This document shows, one piece after another, positions 9,301 through 17,442 of a DNA stretch of 64,000 bases. Position numbers and translations under genes: made by a program. The stretch comes from Brevundimonas sp. (GTDB lineage Bacteria; Pseudomonadota; Alphaproteobacteria; Caulobacterales; Caulobacteraceae): contig NZ_JACVCG010000001.1 of the NCBI RefSeq assembly GCF_016742135.1, forward strand, positions 496,001 through 560,000, written 5' to 3'. The notes below the pieces were generated by a model, which had not been told where the DNA came from, searched no databases, and saw only the letters and a list, made by a program, of their open reading frames with translations. Within the stretch, counting starts at the first letter, position 1. Every line of letters begins with the position of its first letter.

Positions 9301-9650
9301 GTTCCGTCCGCGAACACCAGCCGCGCGCCGGTGAGCAGGCGGAAGTCCAGCGCCCGTTCCCGGATGACTTCCGCCAGATCGGGAGGCACGGCGCCCCATT
9401 CGACGTAGGCGACCTCACCGGGCGAGCCCCCGGTGCGGATTTTCTCGGTCGGAGCGCCGCCATGTTCGCGCAGCTGCCGGAGCGCGCTCCAGGCCCGCAC
9501 GACGCCCGCGACGGTGTTGCGATCCGCCAGCCCCAGTCCTGTGTGGCCCTGCAGTATGGCGGTCAGAACCAGATCCTTGGGGTGCGACGCGCCGCGCAGG
9601 AACGAGAAATTGCTGGCCGCGACCATCTCGGCATAGGCGGGCGTGCTCAT
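6321..9650 (-). CDS. dnaE2: Error-prone DNA polymerase III alpha subunit
   Basis: DnaE2/ImuC, the translesion C-family polymerase of the mutasome. The 1109-residue product has an N-terminal PHP domain starting at MSTPAYAEMVAASNFSFLRG, the polymerase palm with PPDIDVDFEH (acidic active site) and SQHVGGFILT, and an OB-fold region near the C-terminus (FITLEDETGVTNLVLW). It lacks the long replicative DnaE C-terminus, as expected for this family. ATG 9650 overlaps the imuB stop (ATGA), so imuA-imuB-dnaE2 is a translationally coupled operon. Expression should be LexA-controlled from the box in front of imuA. A 70-base longer reading frame upstream lies inside imuB and was rejected. Confidence 0.95.
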   Translation of the reverse strand: MSTPAYAEMVAASNFSFLRGASHPKDLVLTAILQGHTGLGLADRNTVAGVVRAWSALRQLREHGGAPTEKIRTGGSPGEVAYVEWGAVPPDLAEVIRERALDFRLLTGARLVFADGTPDIVAYPEDRAGWGRLTRLLTLGNRRAKKGDCLLHLNDLLAAPDGLMLIVVPDPALDGLPELLGRLNEARPGAVWLGTAMHRRGDDRRRLARLKAMAGTAHTPLLALNDVLYPSADERDLQDVLTCIREGVPIDQAGLHLLANAERHLKSPEEMARLFADAPEALAETQTLLARSNFDLDQLRYEYPEEPIPPGHTPQGWLESLVNRRLPVRYPDGAPGKVMALIDKELAYITERHLAPYFLTIHDLVREAENRGILCQGRGSAANSAVCYVLGITSVDPVHHDLLFERFMSADRNEPPDIDVDFEHERREEIIQYIYGRYGRERAGIAATVIRYRPRSAIREVGKALGLTEDVTAALAGTQWGSWGTAIADERVEQAGLDPANPMIRRAVDMAGRIMGFPRHLSQHVGGFILTCGRLDELVPVGNAAMADRTFIEWDKDDIDELGLMKVDVLALGMLTCIRKALDLMRLHEGIDHDLATVPAEQADVYDMLCRGDSIGVFQVESRAQINMLPRLRPRAFYDLVIQVAIVRPGPIQGDMVHPYLRRRSGMEEVVYASPAPPHDPEELKKVLHRTLGVPLFQEQAMKVAMVAAEFSDREANGLRKAMGTFRGDGNLHTYEDRMVGRMIERGYDPDFARRCFEQIKGFGSYGFPESHAASFARLVYVSSYIKCRHPAAFAAALLNSQPMGFYAPAQIVRDAQEHGVRVHPVDVNHSCWDNTLEGPGEALALRLGMRQIDGFRQDWATAIGDARTRPFESLEGLMRRARLPVAAVRKLADADAFRSLGLDRREALWEARRLPEDDALPLFAAAHTRELGEEADANLPRMALGEHVAADYQTTRLSLKAHPMAILRPTFEAEGLLTCAAVEAKRSGSRVRTAGVVLVRQRPGNGKAIFITLEDETGVTNLVLWVRTFEAHRRIVMSARLLGVEGVVEKSAEGVVHLMADRLHDRSAELNRLSPDHQPTLQLSGADEFVHPQHPRNLRMLPGSRDFH

Positions 9651-11179
9651 GCGAACAGCCCATGCACATACCATCGCGGCGGTGGATCCTCGCCATAGCC
9701 CCCCGCCCGGAACAGCCAAAAGCGGCGGCCCTCCTCATCCTCGACCCGGTAGTAGTCCCGCACCCGGTGGCGAGGCGCACGCCACCATTCGGTCGCGATA
9801 CGCTCTGGCCCCTCGGCGCGGATGACCCGATGTGTGGCGCGCCGCCACCGGAACCGGGCAGGGGGGCTGTCCGGTGCCAGGGCCAAGGCTTCCACGGGCT
9901 GGGGCGGATCGAACAGATGAAGCGGCCGCAGCGGCGGAGATTCCGGATCGGTCGGGGGCCAGACGGCACCACCCGGTGCCGCATGGGCAGGGATCCGCCG
10001 GCTGGACCGCTCCGGCAGGTGGGAGGCCACGGGGGTGACACGCACCACCGCCTCGGGGCCCAGACGCGCGCTCAGCTGATCGATCAGGGCGTCCAGGGCC
10101 TGACTGTGATCGCCCCTTTCGTCGAAGGCGGATTGTCGGGCGCCGAGGACCTGGAGCTGTTCGGCCCCCATGCGCAGATGGTCGAAGCCGAATCCCGGAT
10201 CCACGGGTCGGGCCAAGGCCGCCAGCCGCTCACGAAACAGCCGCAGGACCGTCCCCGTATCGCGCACCGGCCGGGCGGTGGAAAGCGCGATGCGGCGGAT
10301 GTCACCGTCCAGTCGGTAAAGGCCGAGAATGAACCGGCGAGCGCCCAGACCGCGTGTCTCCAGCTGACGCTCCATGTCGGCCAGCAGATCGGCGATGACC
10401 GCATGCACAGCCCCGGTTTCGGTGATGGGCTCGGCCAGCACCCGGTCGACGACGACCGGCGGCGGCGCACGGTGGGGGGTGATGCGCACATCCACCCGCC
10501 CCATCAGCCGGTCCAGCCGATCCGGGAAGTCGGCCCCGAAACGGGCGGCCAGGGGCGCGCGGGGGCGGGCGTCCAGATCGCCCAGGGTCTTCAGACCGGC
10601 CCTGCGGATGGCCTGAAGGTCACGCGGGTCCAGTTCCATGGCCGCCACGGGCAGGTGCCGTGCAAGGGCCGCGTCCTGCCCCTCCGGCGCGATGCCGCCC
10701 GGGCCGAACCGGGCCAGGGCACGGGCGGTCTGCGGCGTGCGCGCGAGGGCGCACCGGGCTCCCAGTCCCAGCCGCCTGGACAGTGCCTGGACGGCCCCCA
10801 TCAGCCCTGCCTCACCGCCAAACAGATGGGCGCAGCCGGTGACATCCAGCACCAGCCCATGGGGATCATCGCCCGCGACCATCGGGGAAAAGCGACCAAA
10901 GGCCTCAATCAGGTGATCCAGGAAGACCCTGTCCGCGCCCGGGTCATGCGGCCAGGCTTCCAGGTCGGGAATCTGGGCGCGTGCATCCGCCAGGGTCATA
11001 TCGGGCGCAAGGCCGAGTGCCAGCCCCTCCGCATCCACGGCGGCCAGTCGCAAGGCGTTGGCCTTTCGCTCGATCAGGCAGAAAGGTCCCTCAGGCCGCG
11101 CGGATCCCAGCCGGTCGATGGGCAGGAGCGGAAACCAGATCGCCAGATGTCTTCGGTTCGACAAACGATCGCGTGTCAC
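9647..11179 (-). CDS. imuB: ImuB, Y-family polymerase-like mutasome protein
   Basis: Y-family-like protein that lacks polymerase activity in characterised homologues and bridges the beta clamp, ImuA and DnaE2. The 510-residue product opens with NRRHLAIWFPLLPIDRL and contains VLDVTGCAHLFGGE, as in ImuB. I prefer the GTG at 11179 because GGAG lies seven bases upstream; a GTG at 11203 in the same frame is the alternative. Either start overlaps the 3' end of imuA by about 90-110 bases, a common arrangement in alphaproteobacteria. Its stop overlaps dnaE2. Assignment is firm; start is about 60 percent. Confidence 0.9.
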   Translation of the reverse strand: MTRDRLSNRRHLAIWFPLLPIDRLGSARPEGPFCLIERKANALRLAAVDAEGLALGLAPDMTLADARAQIPDLEAWPHDPGADRVFLDHLIEAFGRFSPMVAGDDPHGLVLDVTGCAHLFGGEAGLMGAVQALSRRLGLGARCALARTPQTARALARFGPGGIAPEGQDAALARHLPVAAMELDPRDLQAIRRAGLKTLGDLDARPRAPLAARFGADFPDRLDRLMGRVDVRITPHRAPPPVVVDRVLAEPITETGAVHAVIADLLADMERQLETRGLGARRFILGLYRLDGDIRRIALSTARPVRDTGTVLRLFRERLAALARPVDPGFGFDHLRMGAEQLQVLGARQSAFDERGDHSQALDALIDQLSARLGPEAVVRVTPVASHLPERSSRRIPAHAAPGGAVWPPTDPESPPLRPLHLFDPPQPVEALALAPDSPPARFRWRRATHRVIRAEGPERIATEWWRAPRHRVRDYYRVEDEEGRRFWLFRAGGYGEDPPPRWYVHGLFA

Positions 11180-11840
11180 GATCCCACTCCATAATCCACT
11201 CACCCGGAGCCACTCCCGCCCGGCTCCGCAACAAACTCACCCGAAAGGCCGGTCGGCCCGGTGCTCCCGCTTCCAGGGCTCTCGACGGTGTGCTGCTGAC
11301 CGACCACCGTGTGTCCGAGGCACTGGGCTGGGGCTGGGCCCCCGTTCGAACGAAAATCGCCGTTGTCCGCCCGGCCGCAGCGGCCAGCGCCAGACGACGG
11401 CTGGCGGTCAGGCTCCAGGCCCGGGATTCCCCCCAGCCGCTCATCAGGACGGCGGCCGGGGCTCCACTGCGGAGGGCCTCCTCGCCCGCCGCCAGCAAGG
11501 CCGCCGTATCGGGCACCCCCACCAGCAACAGGGCGTTGGTCTCCACCCCCCATTCCCGCAGTCCGCTCCCGTAAAGGGTCCCCCTTTCATGCCGACCCCG
11601 ATCCTCGTGAATCCACACCAGCGTCCCCTCCGCCTGAAGCGCCAGCCCCAGACCAAAGCCCTCCGCCGCCGATCCATGCCGGGTCGAAGCGGCATACACC
11701 TCATGCACGGCATGGGCGGGAAAGACGGCCCCGCGCCCTGTCGCCGGGATGTCGAACAGCCGAGCACCTGCGGACCGCTGGACCGGACCCGGAGAAGACA
11801 GATGCGCGCGCAGTTGGCGGAGAGGGACAGATGGGGGCAT
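11091..11840 (-). CDS. imuA: ImuA, RecA-like SOS mutagenesis protein
   Basis: First gene of the SOS mutagenesis operon, 249 residues. ImuA is a RecA/SulA-related protein that partners ImuB in damage-induced mutagenesis. The sequence has the short RecA-fold segments VWIHEDRG, ALLLVGVPDTAALLAAGEEAL and RRLALAAAAGRTTAIFVR typical of the family. Start ATG 11840 (MPPSVPLRQ) was chosen over an in-frame GTG at 11849 because the latter would lie inside the LexA box. No strong ribosome site precedes it. The 3' end overlaps imuB. The position and the SOS box support the function strongly even though the family is divergent. Confidence 0.88.
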   Translation of the reverse strand: MPPSVPLRQLRAHLSSPGPVQRSAGARLFDIPATGRGAVFPAHAVHEVYAASTRHGSAAEGFGLGLALQAEGTLVWIHEDRGRHERGTLYGSGLREWGVETNALLLVGVPDTAALLAAGEEALRSGAPAAVLMSGWGESRAWSLTASRRLALAAAAGRTTAIFVRTGAQPQPSASDTRWSVSSTPSRALEAGAPGRPAFRVSLLRSRAGVAPGEWIMEWDRDTRSFVEPKTSGDLVSAPAHRPAGIRAA

Positions 11841-11843
11841 GGT

Positions 11844-11858
11844 GTTCACGAAATGTTC
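11844..11858 (-). promoter_or_regulatory. LexA (SOS) box upstream of imuA
   Basis: The sequence GTTCACGAAATGTTC matches the alphaproteobacterial LexA operator GTTC-N7-GTTC exactly. It sits 4-18 bases upstream of the imuA ATG, so LexA bound here would cover the transcription start or the ribosome landing site. It predicts damage-inducible expression of imuA-imuB-dnaE2. Confidence 0.85.
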
Positions 11859-11991
11859 TCCTATATGCCTCTCTTCAGGCCTGCCGAGTCAAGCCCGCAT
11901 CGATGACTGTCATGCGAGGTTCAGGCCTGGACAAACCCGAGCTGCGAGACCGTGCCCCTTCAGACCAGGGTATGGGTGCCCCCGGGGCAGG

Positions 11992-13011
11992 TCAGACAGG
12001 CAGGCGACGCCGGAGGCCGTGAACAACCAGGGCCGTGGCGCCCACGGCGGCAACGCCCAGAAGGCCGGCGGACAGGGCCGGTCGACGAACCGCCGTGGTA
12101 TAGGCGCTGAACGGGCGTCCCCCGCCCTTTTTGCGGTACAGCCGACCCTCCGACCGGCCCTCGAAAAGATTGTCTCCGGGCGTTTTCGGGTCATCGGACT
12201 GCTGCACCTTCGGCATTGACCAGCCGAACACCCGGTCCATGACCTTCGGCACCAGCTGGGCGCTTCCCACCATCATCCGGCCCGCCCCTCCCACCGTCAC
12301 GCTGCGGACCTTGTGGGTCGCCGCATGCAGGATGGCCTTCGCCACCACCTCGGGTGCATAGACCGGCGGGGCTACCTGGGGCTCGTTCTCGGTGTGGTTC
12401 CGGGCGTGTTCCGAGAAGGGCGTGCCGATGCCCGAAGGCTTCACCAGGGTGACCTGGACCGGCTTGCGGGCATGACGCAGTTCCATCCGCAGCCCGTCGG
12501 TGAAGCCCTTCACCGCGTGCTTGCTGGCGGCGTAGGCACCCAGGAGCGGAATGGCGAAGTCCGAGTTGATCGAGCCGACGTTGATCAGGGTTCCGCCGTC
12601 CTCGCGGGTCTCCAGATGACGCACCGCCGCCTTGGAACCATGAACCACGCCCCAGTAGTTGGTCTGGAACAGGCGCTGATGTTCCTCGGACGGCAGGTCC
12701 ATGATGTCGCCATAGATGCCGACTCCGGCGTCGTTCACCCAGGTGTCGAAGCCCCCAAAGGTATCGACGGCATGATCGACCACAGCCTGTACCTGGGCTT
12801 CATCGCCCACGTCGGCCACCACGGTCGTGGCGCGGCCGCCCGCGGCGAGGATTTCGCTCGAGACCTGTTCAAGCGCGGCGTCGGTTCGGGCGACCAGAAC
12901 CACGGCGGCGCCTGCTTCAGCCGCGGCCTTCGCCGTCGCCAGACCGATGCCGGAGGTCGCTCCCGTGATAACGATGGTCTGCTGGTCGAGCGGCTTCTGG
13001 CGGACGGTCAT
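11992..13011 (-). CDS. Short-chain dehydrogenase/reductase with C-terminal membrane anchor
   Basis: Classical-type SDR, 339 residues, with the NAD(P)-binding TGATSGIG motif at residues 16-23, the WVNDAGV segment, and the catalytic YAASK near residue 160. The substrate is unknown. The last 40 residues contain a hydrophobic stretch (AGLLGVAAVGATALVV) followed by RRRLPV, so the protein is probably tethered to the inner membrane by its C-terminus; this tail is seen in a subgroup of bacterial SDRs. It is a single-gene unit downstream of imuA on the same strand, with 150 bases between them and no obvious functional link. Confidence 0.85.
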   Translation of the reverse strand: MTVRQKPLDQQTIVITGATSGIGLATAKAAAEAGAAVVLVARTDAALEQVSSEILAAGGRATTVVADVGDEAQVQAVVDHAVDTFGGFDTWVNDAGVGIYGDIMDLPSEEHQRLFQTNYWGVVHGSKAAVRHLETREDGGTLINVGSINSDFAIPLLGAYAASKHAVKGFTDGLRMELRHARKPVQVTLVKPSGIGTPFSEHARNHTENEPQVAPPVYAPEVVAKAILHAATHKVRSVTVGGAGRMMVGSAQLVPKVMDRVFGWSMPKVQQSDDPKTPGDNLFEGRSEGRLYRKKGGGRPFSAYTTAVRRPALSAGLLGVAAVGATALVVHGLRRRLPV

Positions 13012-13175
13012 GGCGCTTCCTCGTCGGTTGGGGGTGTCTGAGGCAAACCGACCGGCTCACCATCCGGTTCCGAGAAAACGCCGGTTGTCGGCCCCCGCCG
13101 CGACGGGTCCGGTTCGCGCGCTGGCGCGCGCCCCCTCCCTCAAGCAGACTCCGCCGGGCGACGCGAAGGCAGCGA

Positions 13176-14288
13176 TCAGAGATAGGTTCTGAGGAACTCG
13201 GTCAGGGCGACGATGGCCAGGCTCTGTCCGTAGGGCATGGAGGTCAGCGGGATGTCCTTGTAGAACTGCATATCGTGACCCATCGGGGTGCCGAAGCTGA
13301 CCTGCTTGAGCTCGCCGGCGTCATCGATGTTGGCCAGTACGGCCTTGACCGCCTTGATCCCGACTGGCTCGAACCGGCGCGGCAGATAGCCCTTCCGGAC
13401 GGCTTTCAGAATGCCGTAGGCGAAGCCGGCCGTGGCAGAGGCCTCGAGGTAGCTGGTCGGGTCGTTGATCAGGGTATGCCACAGACCGCTCTCGTCCTGA
13501 TGCCGGGCCAACGCCTCGACCTGGGCCAGCAGGGCATCGGTCAGGAAGGTCCGCAGGGCGTCGCCTGGCGGCAGGTCCAGCATCTCGATGAACTCGGGGA
13601 TGGCGATGGTGACCCAGCAGTTACCGCGTGCCCAAAGGGCACCTGCGAAGTTGTGCCGACCGTCGAAGGTCCAGCCGTGGTACCAGAGGCCGGTCTTGCG
13701 ATCCGCCAGATATTTGATGTGCAGCAGATACTGTCGCTTGGCTTCCTCGATATAGAACGGCCGGTTCAGCAGGAGCCCGATCTTGGTCAGCGGCAGAACC
13801 GACATCATCAGGGTGTCGTCCCACAGCTGCTGATAGTTCACCGTGTCATAGGTGATGTGCTGAAAGCCGCCTTCCTCGGTCTTGGGCAGACCGTCATCGG
13901 CCATCAGGAACTCGGCCCAGCTCTCCAGATAGGGGCGGTAGCGAGGCTCGCCCGTCTCTTCGTACAGATACGCCAGCGCCAACATGGGCGACATGGTGTT
14001 GATGTTCTTGGTCGGGGTGCCGAGGGCGAACCGGTCCTCGAACCACTGGGTCATCACCCTCAGGGCCTCGGCGTCGCCGGTCTGCTCGTACAGCCGCCAC
14101 AGGCCGAACAGGCCGACGCCGTGGGTCCACTCCCAGTCGTTCCAGCCCTTGGTGTCGATGACCCGGCCGTCGTCGAGGGTCATCAGGAATTCGCCGGTCT
14201 CATCCTTGATGTTGACCAGGTTGTCGATCAGGCGGCCGATGGTCTCGATCACCTGATCACGCGGCACGTCATGGGTAAGGGCGACCAT
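13176..14288 (-). CDS. GH105-type unsaturated uronyl hydrolase
   Basis: Cytoplasmic family 105 glycoside hydrolase (YteR/YesR type) of 370 residues. The family hydrates the C4-C5 double bond of unsaturated uronic acids left by polysaccharide lyases, releasing the sugar or aglycone next to it. Typical (alpha/alpha)6-barrel segments are visible: WNDWEWTHGVGLFGL, QLWDDTLMMSVLPL (with the presumed catalytic Asp) and LWARGNCWVTIAIPEF. No signal peptide. ATG 14288 has AAGGAG at five bases. It is the last gene of the inositol operon, 25 bases after the GPH symporter. That placement is odd: it ties uronide cleavage to inositol breakdown. Confidence 0.85.
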   Translation of the reverse strand: MVALTHDVPRDQVIETIGRLIDNLVNIKDETGEFLMTLDDGRVIDTKGWNDWEWTHGVGLFGLWRLYEQTGDAEALRVMTQWFEDRFALGTPTKNINTMSPMLALAYLYEETGEPRYRPYLESWAEFLMADDGLPKTEEGGFQHITYDTVNYQQLWDDTLMMSVLPLTKIGLLLNRPFYIEEAKRQYLLHIKYLADRKTGLWYHGWTFDGRHNFAGALWARGNCWVTIAIPEFIEMLDLPPGDALRTFLTDALLAQVEALARHQDESGLWHTLINDPTSYLEASATAGFAYGILKAVRKGYLPRRFEPVGIKAVKAVLANIDDAGELKQVSFGTPMGHDMQFYKDIPLTSMPYGQSLAIVALTEFLRTYL

Positions 14289-14313
14289 GGTTACTCCTTG
14301 AACAGTCCTGGCA

Positions 14314-15849
14314 TCAGCGCGTGTTGCCGACGGGGTTGTTTCCCCACAGCCGGTCGTATTTCCAGCCCGACAGATCCTCGACGATCGCCTGGTGCTTCGG
14401 ATCGGAGGGCGTGCGCTCGCCCGAGCGGAAGCGCTCGATCTCTTCCAGCAGGATGACGTGGCTGGCCGGGTTCAGCTTGAACCGGGTGGAAATCAACACG
14501 CCGCAGATCAGGACGGCCAGGGTGCCGATGCCGAGAACCGCGACAATGGCGGTGATGGCCTGCGGGCTCTGGACTTCGGAGCCCGAGACAAAGCCCGCGG
14601 CCTGCATCACCTGACCGACCAGCATGACGGCGGCGGCCTGGCTCATCTTGCGGACGAAGGTCATGACGCCGGCAAAGGCCCCTTCGCGGCGGCGACCGGT
14701 GACGATCTCGTCCACGTCGGCCATGTAGTTGTAGGTCGCCCAAGGCACATAATAGAGGGCCCCGCGGCCCAGACCGGCCACCACGACCGGCAGCCACAGC
14801 AGCACCGAGGCGGCGTTGAGCCCGGCGAAATACATGCCGATGAAGATCACCACCCCGGCCCCGAAGCTCAGGGCCGCGAAACGATAGGCGGCGGCGGGGG
14901 ACAGGCGAATGGCGAAGTTGATCGCCAGCATCACCGAGACCAGTTGCACCAGCGAGGTCACGCCGACCAGGCCTGCCACGATGGCGGCCGAGCCGCTGAG
15001 GGCGAACACCACGAAATAGGTGAAGGCGGCGTTGTAGATGTCCTGGCTGATATAGCCGCCCAGATACATGCCCAGGTGCAGGCGGAAGGCCCGGATGCGC
15101 AGGGTCGAGAACAGGTTGCGGTACAGCGATCCCATCGCGGCCAGCAGGGTGGGGCGACCCTTGCGCTCGGCCTCTTCCAGTCCGGGCGGGCGCTGGCGCT
15201 CCCAGCTGAACGCGTACAGCAGACCGGCCACGATCATGAACAGGACGGCGAAGATGATGCCCATGTAGAAGTAGGTGTTGGGATCATCCGGCCCCAGCCG
15301 GGTGATCAGAAAGCCGGGCAGGAAGGCAGCCCCGGCCGAAGCCAGCTGTCCGCACAGGATGCGGGCCCCGGCCAGCTGGGCCTTGGTCTTGTAGTCCGTG
15401 GACATTTCCGAGGCGAGGGTCTCGTACGGGATGATCTCCATCGCATAGACCAGCTCGAACAGGACGTAGGTGATCAGGTAGTACCAGAAGGTCTGTCCCG
15501 GCAGCCACATGAGCGCAAACGACGGCAGCAGCGGAATGGCCGCCAGGATGAAGAAGCGGCGCCGGCCAAAGGTGCGGGCAATCCAGCCGCGCCCGAGGCT
15601 GTCCGACAAGTGCCCGATGATCGGGCTGGCCACGGCGTCCAGGATGCGCGCGACCCCGAAGATCAGGGTCGCCTCGGCCACCGAGAGGCCGCAGAAGGTC
15701 GTGTAGAAGAACAGGATCCAGGTGCCGATGACGGTCATGGAGCCGCCGCCCAGCACATCGTTCAGGCCATAGGCGACCATATTGTACCAGCGCACGGGTC
15801 TGGTCGGATGCGTCGGCATTGCGGGCCGGGCGGCGATGGGGTCGGTCAC
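14314..15849 (-). CDS. GPH-family sugar:cation symporter (MFS)
   Basis: A 511-residue transporter with about twelve membrane helices and the glycoside-pentoside-hexuronide:cation symporter signature (PIIGHLSDSLGRGWIARTFG near residue 80; EIIPYETLASEM near residue 140). GPH symporters import glycosides and uronides across the inner membrane with Na+ or H+. A GTG start at 15849 is supported by GGAGGA seven bases upstream. It lies 79 bases after iolA and 25 bases before the GH105 gene. As no inositol ABC transporter is present, it is the likely inner-membrane importer for this locus, taking up inositol or, given its family and the GH105 neighbour, an unsaturated uronyl-inositol conjugate (inference). 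Confidence 0.85.
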   Translation of the reverse strand: MTDPIAARPAMPTHPTRPVRWYNMVAYGLNDVLGGGSMTVIGTWILFFYTTFCGLSVAEATLIFGVARILDAVASPIIGHLSDSLGRGWIARTFGRRRFFILAAIPLLPSFALMWLPGQTFWYYLITYVLFELVYAMEIIPYETLASEMSTDYKTKAQLAGARILCGQLASAGAAFLPGFLITRLGPDDPNTYFYMGIIFAVLFMIVAGLLYAFSWERQRPPGLEEAERKGRPTLLAAMGSLYRNLFSTLRIRAFRLHLGMYLGGYISQDIYNAAFTYFVVFALSGSAAIVAGLVGVTSLVQLVSVMLAINFAIRLSPAAAYRFAALSFGAGVVIFIGMYFAGLNAASVLLWLPVVVAGLGRGALYYVPWATYNYMADVDEIVTGRRREGAFAGVMTFVRKMSQAAAVMLVGQVMQAAGFVSGSEVQSPQAITAIVAVLGIGTLAVLICGVLISTRFKLNPASHVILLEEIERFRSGERTPSDPKHQAIVEDLSGWKYDRLWGNNPVGNTR

Positions 15850-15928
15850 GGCTTGTCCTCCTGCTGCCCCGGTCGTTGCCGGGGAAGTCGTTCTTGTGCG
15901 CGCCGGACTCGCGGGGCGCGCGGCCCGC
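15850..15928 (-). other. Two hairpins between iolA and the symporter gene
   Basis: The 79-base gap holds two strong inverted repeats: CCCCGG/CCGGGG around a six-base loop near 15875-15892, and GCGCGCC/GGCGCGC near 15900-15922. Neither is followed by a T-run, so they are more likely mRNA processing or stability elements that set relative expression of iolA and the downstream transporter and hydrolase than full terminators. Confidence 0.4.
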
Positions 15929-17431
15929 TCAGTCCATGGTCGGAATCAGGAAGGCATCGGTGGTGCCGGTCGGCGCCATGCCGTCAGGCCAGCGCTGGGT
16001 CACGGTCTTGACGCGGGTCCAGAACCGGACGCCCTCCATGCCGTGCTGGTTGTGGTCACCGAAGCCGGAGCGCTTCCAGCCGCCAAAGCTGTGATAGGCG
16101 ACCGGCACCGGGATCGGCACATTGATGCCCACCATCCCGACCTGGACCCGGCTGGCGAATTCTCGCGCGGCGTGGCCGTTGCGGGTGAAAATGGCCACGC
16201 CGTTGCCGTACTGGTGGCGGTCGGCGAGGGCGAGGGCACTCTCGAAATCGGGCGCCCGGACCATCTGCAGGACAGGCCCGAATATTTCCTCGCGATAGGA
16301 CTCCATCGCCGGCTTCACATGGTCGAACAGCGACGGCCCGATGAAGAAGCCATTCTCGTGTCCCTGCAGTATGAAATCGCGGCCGTCGACGACCAGCTCG
16401 GCACCTTCCTCGACGCCGATGCGGATCCAGGTCTCGATGCGCTTCTTGTGAATGGCCGTCACCACGGGCCCATAGTGGGCGTCCGGGTCGCCGGGCACGC
16501 CGACACGCAGGGCCTCGATGGCCGGCACCAGACGCTCTCGCAAGGCATCAGCCGTGCGGTCACCGACCGGCACTACGACCGGCAGGGCCATGCAGCGTTC
16601 TCCGGCCGAACCGAAGGCCGCGCCGCACAGGTCGGCCACCACCTGGTCCAGATCGGCATCGGGCATGACGACACCGTGGTTCTTGGCCCCGCCCATGGCC
16701 TGCACCCGCTTTCCGGCGGCGGCCCCGCGGGCATAGACGTACTGGGCGATGTCGGACGAGCCGACAAAGCTGACCGCGCCGATGGCGGGATGGTCGAGGA
16801 TGGCGTCGACCATTTCCTTGTCGCCGTGCACGACCTGCAGGATGCCCTCCGGTAGGCCGGCCTCGATCATCAGCTCCGCAAGCCGGTTCGGCACCGACGG
16901 GTCGCGCTCGGACGGCTTCAGGATGAAGGCATTGCCGCAGGCGATCGCTGGCCCGAACATCCACATCGGGATCATGGCCGGAAAGTTGAATGGGGTGATG
17001 CCCGCTCCGATGCCGACCGGCTGACGCATGGAATAGACGTCGATGCCCGGCCCGGCGCCCTGGGTGTATTCGCCCTTCAGCGCATGGGGGATGCCGCAGC
17101 AGAATTCTATGACGTCCAGCCCGCGCTGGATGTCGCCGCGCGCATCGGCCACGACCTTTCCATGCTCCGACGCCAGCAGTTCGGCCAGGGCGTCCATGTT
17201 CGCCTCGACCAGTTCCTTGAAGCGGAACAGGACCCGGGCGCGACGCTGGGGATTGACCCGGGCCCAGGCCGGCTGCGCCGTCCGTGCCGCGACGACAGCC
17301 CGCTCGAGGTCGGCGGCGACGCCCAGGCTGACACGGGCCTGCACTTCCCCTGAAGCCGGGCTGAATACCTCGCCCGTGCGCGTTCCGGAGGAAGCGGACG
17401 CGCCGGCGATGACGTGGGAAATCTGTCGCAT
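15929..17431 (-). CDS. iolA: CoA-acylating methylmalonate/malonate-semialdehyde dehydrogenase
   Basis: NAD-dependent aldehyde dehydrogenase that converts malonate semialdehyde, the last inositol intermediate, to acetyl-CoA and CO2. The 500-residue product has the typical PFNFPAMIPMWM segment and the catalytic Cys in GSAGERCMAL near residue 284. ATG 17431 (MRQISHVIAG) has GGAGA six bases upstream and was preferred to a longer frame that would overlap iolB. It follows iolB by 11 bases in the iolC-D-E-B-A operon. The same enzyme class (MmsA) acts in valine catabolism, but context here points to inositol. Confidence 0.93.
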   Translation of the reverse strand: MRQISHVIAGASASSGTRTGEVFSPASGEVQARVSLGVAADLERAVVAARTAQPAWARVNPQRRARVLFRFKELVEANMDALAELLASEHGKVVADARGDIQRGLDVIEFCCGIPHALKGEYTQGAGPGIDVYSMRQPVGIGAGITPFNFPAMIPMWMFGPAIACGNAFILKPSERDPSVPNRLAELMIEAGLPEGILQVVHGDKEMVDAILDHPAIGAVSFVGSSDIAQYVYARGAAAGKRVQAMGGAKNHGVVMPDADLDQVVADLCGAAFGSAGERCMALPVVVPVGDRTADALRERLVPAIEALRVGVPGDPDAHYGPVVTAIHKKRIETWIRIGVEEGAELVVDGRDFILQGHENGFFIGPSLFDHVKPAMESYREEIFGPVLQMVRAPDFESALALADRHQYGNGVAIFTRNGHAAREFASRVQVGMVGINVPIPVPVAYHSFGGWKRSGFGDHNQHGMEGVRFWTRVKTVTQRWPDGMAPTGTTDAFLIPTMD

Positions 17432-17442
17432 GGAAGTCTCCG

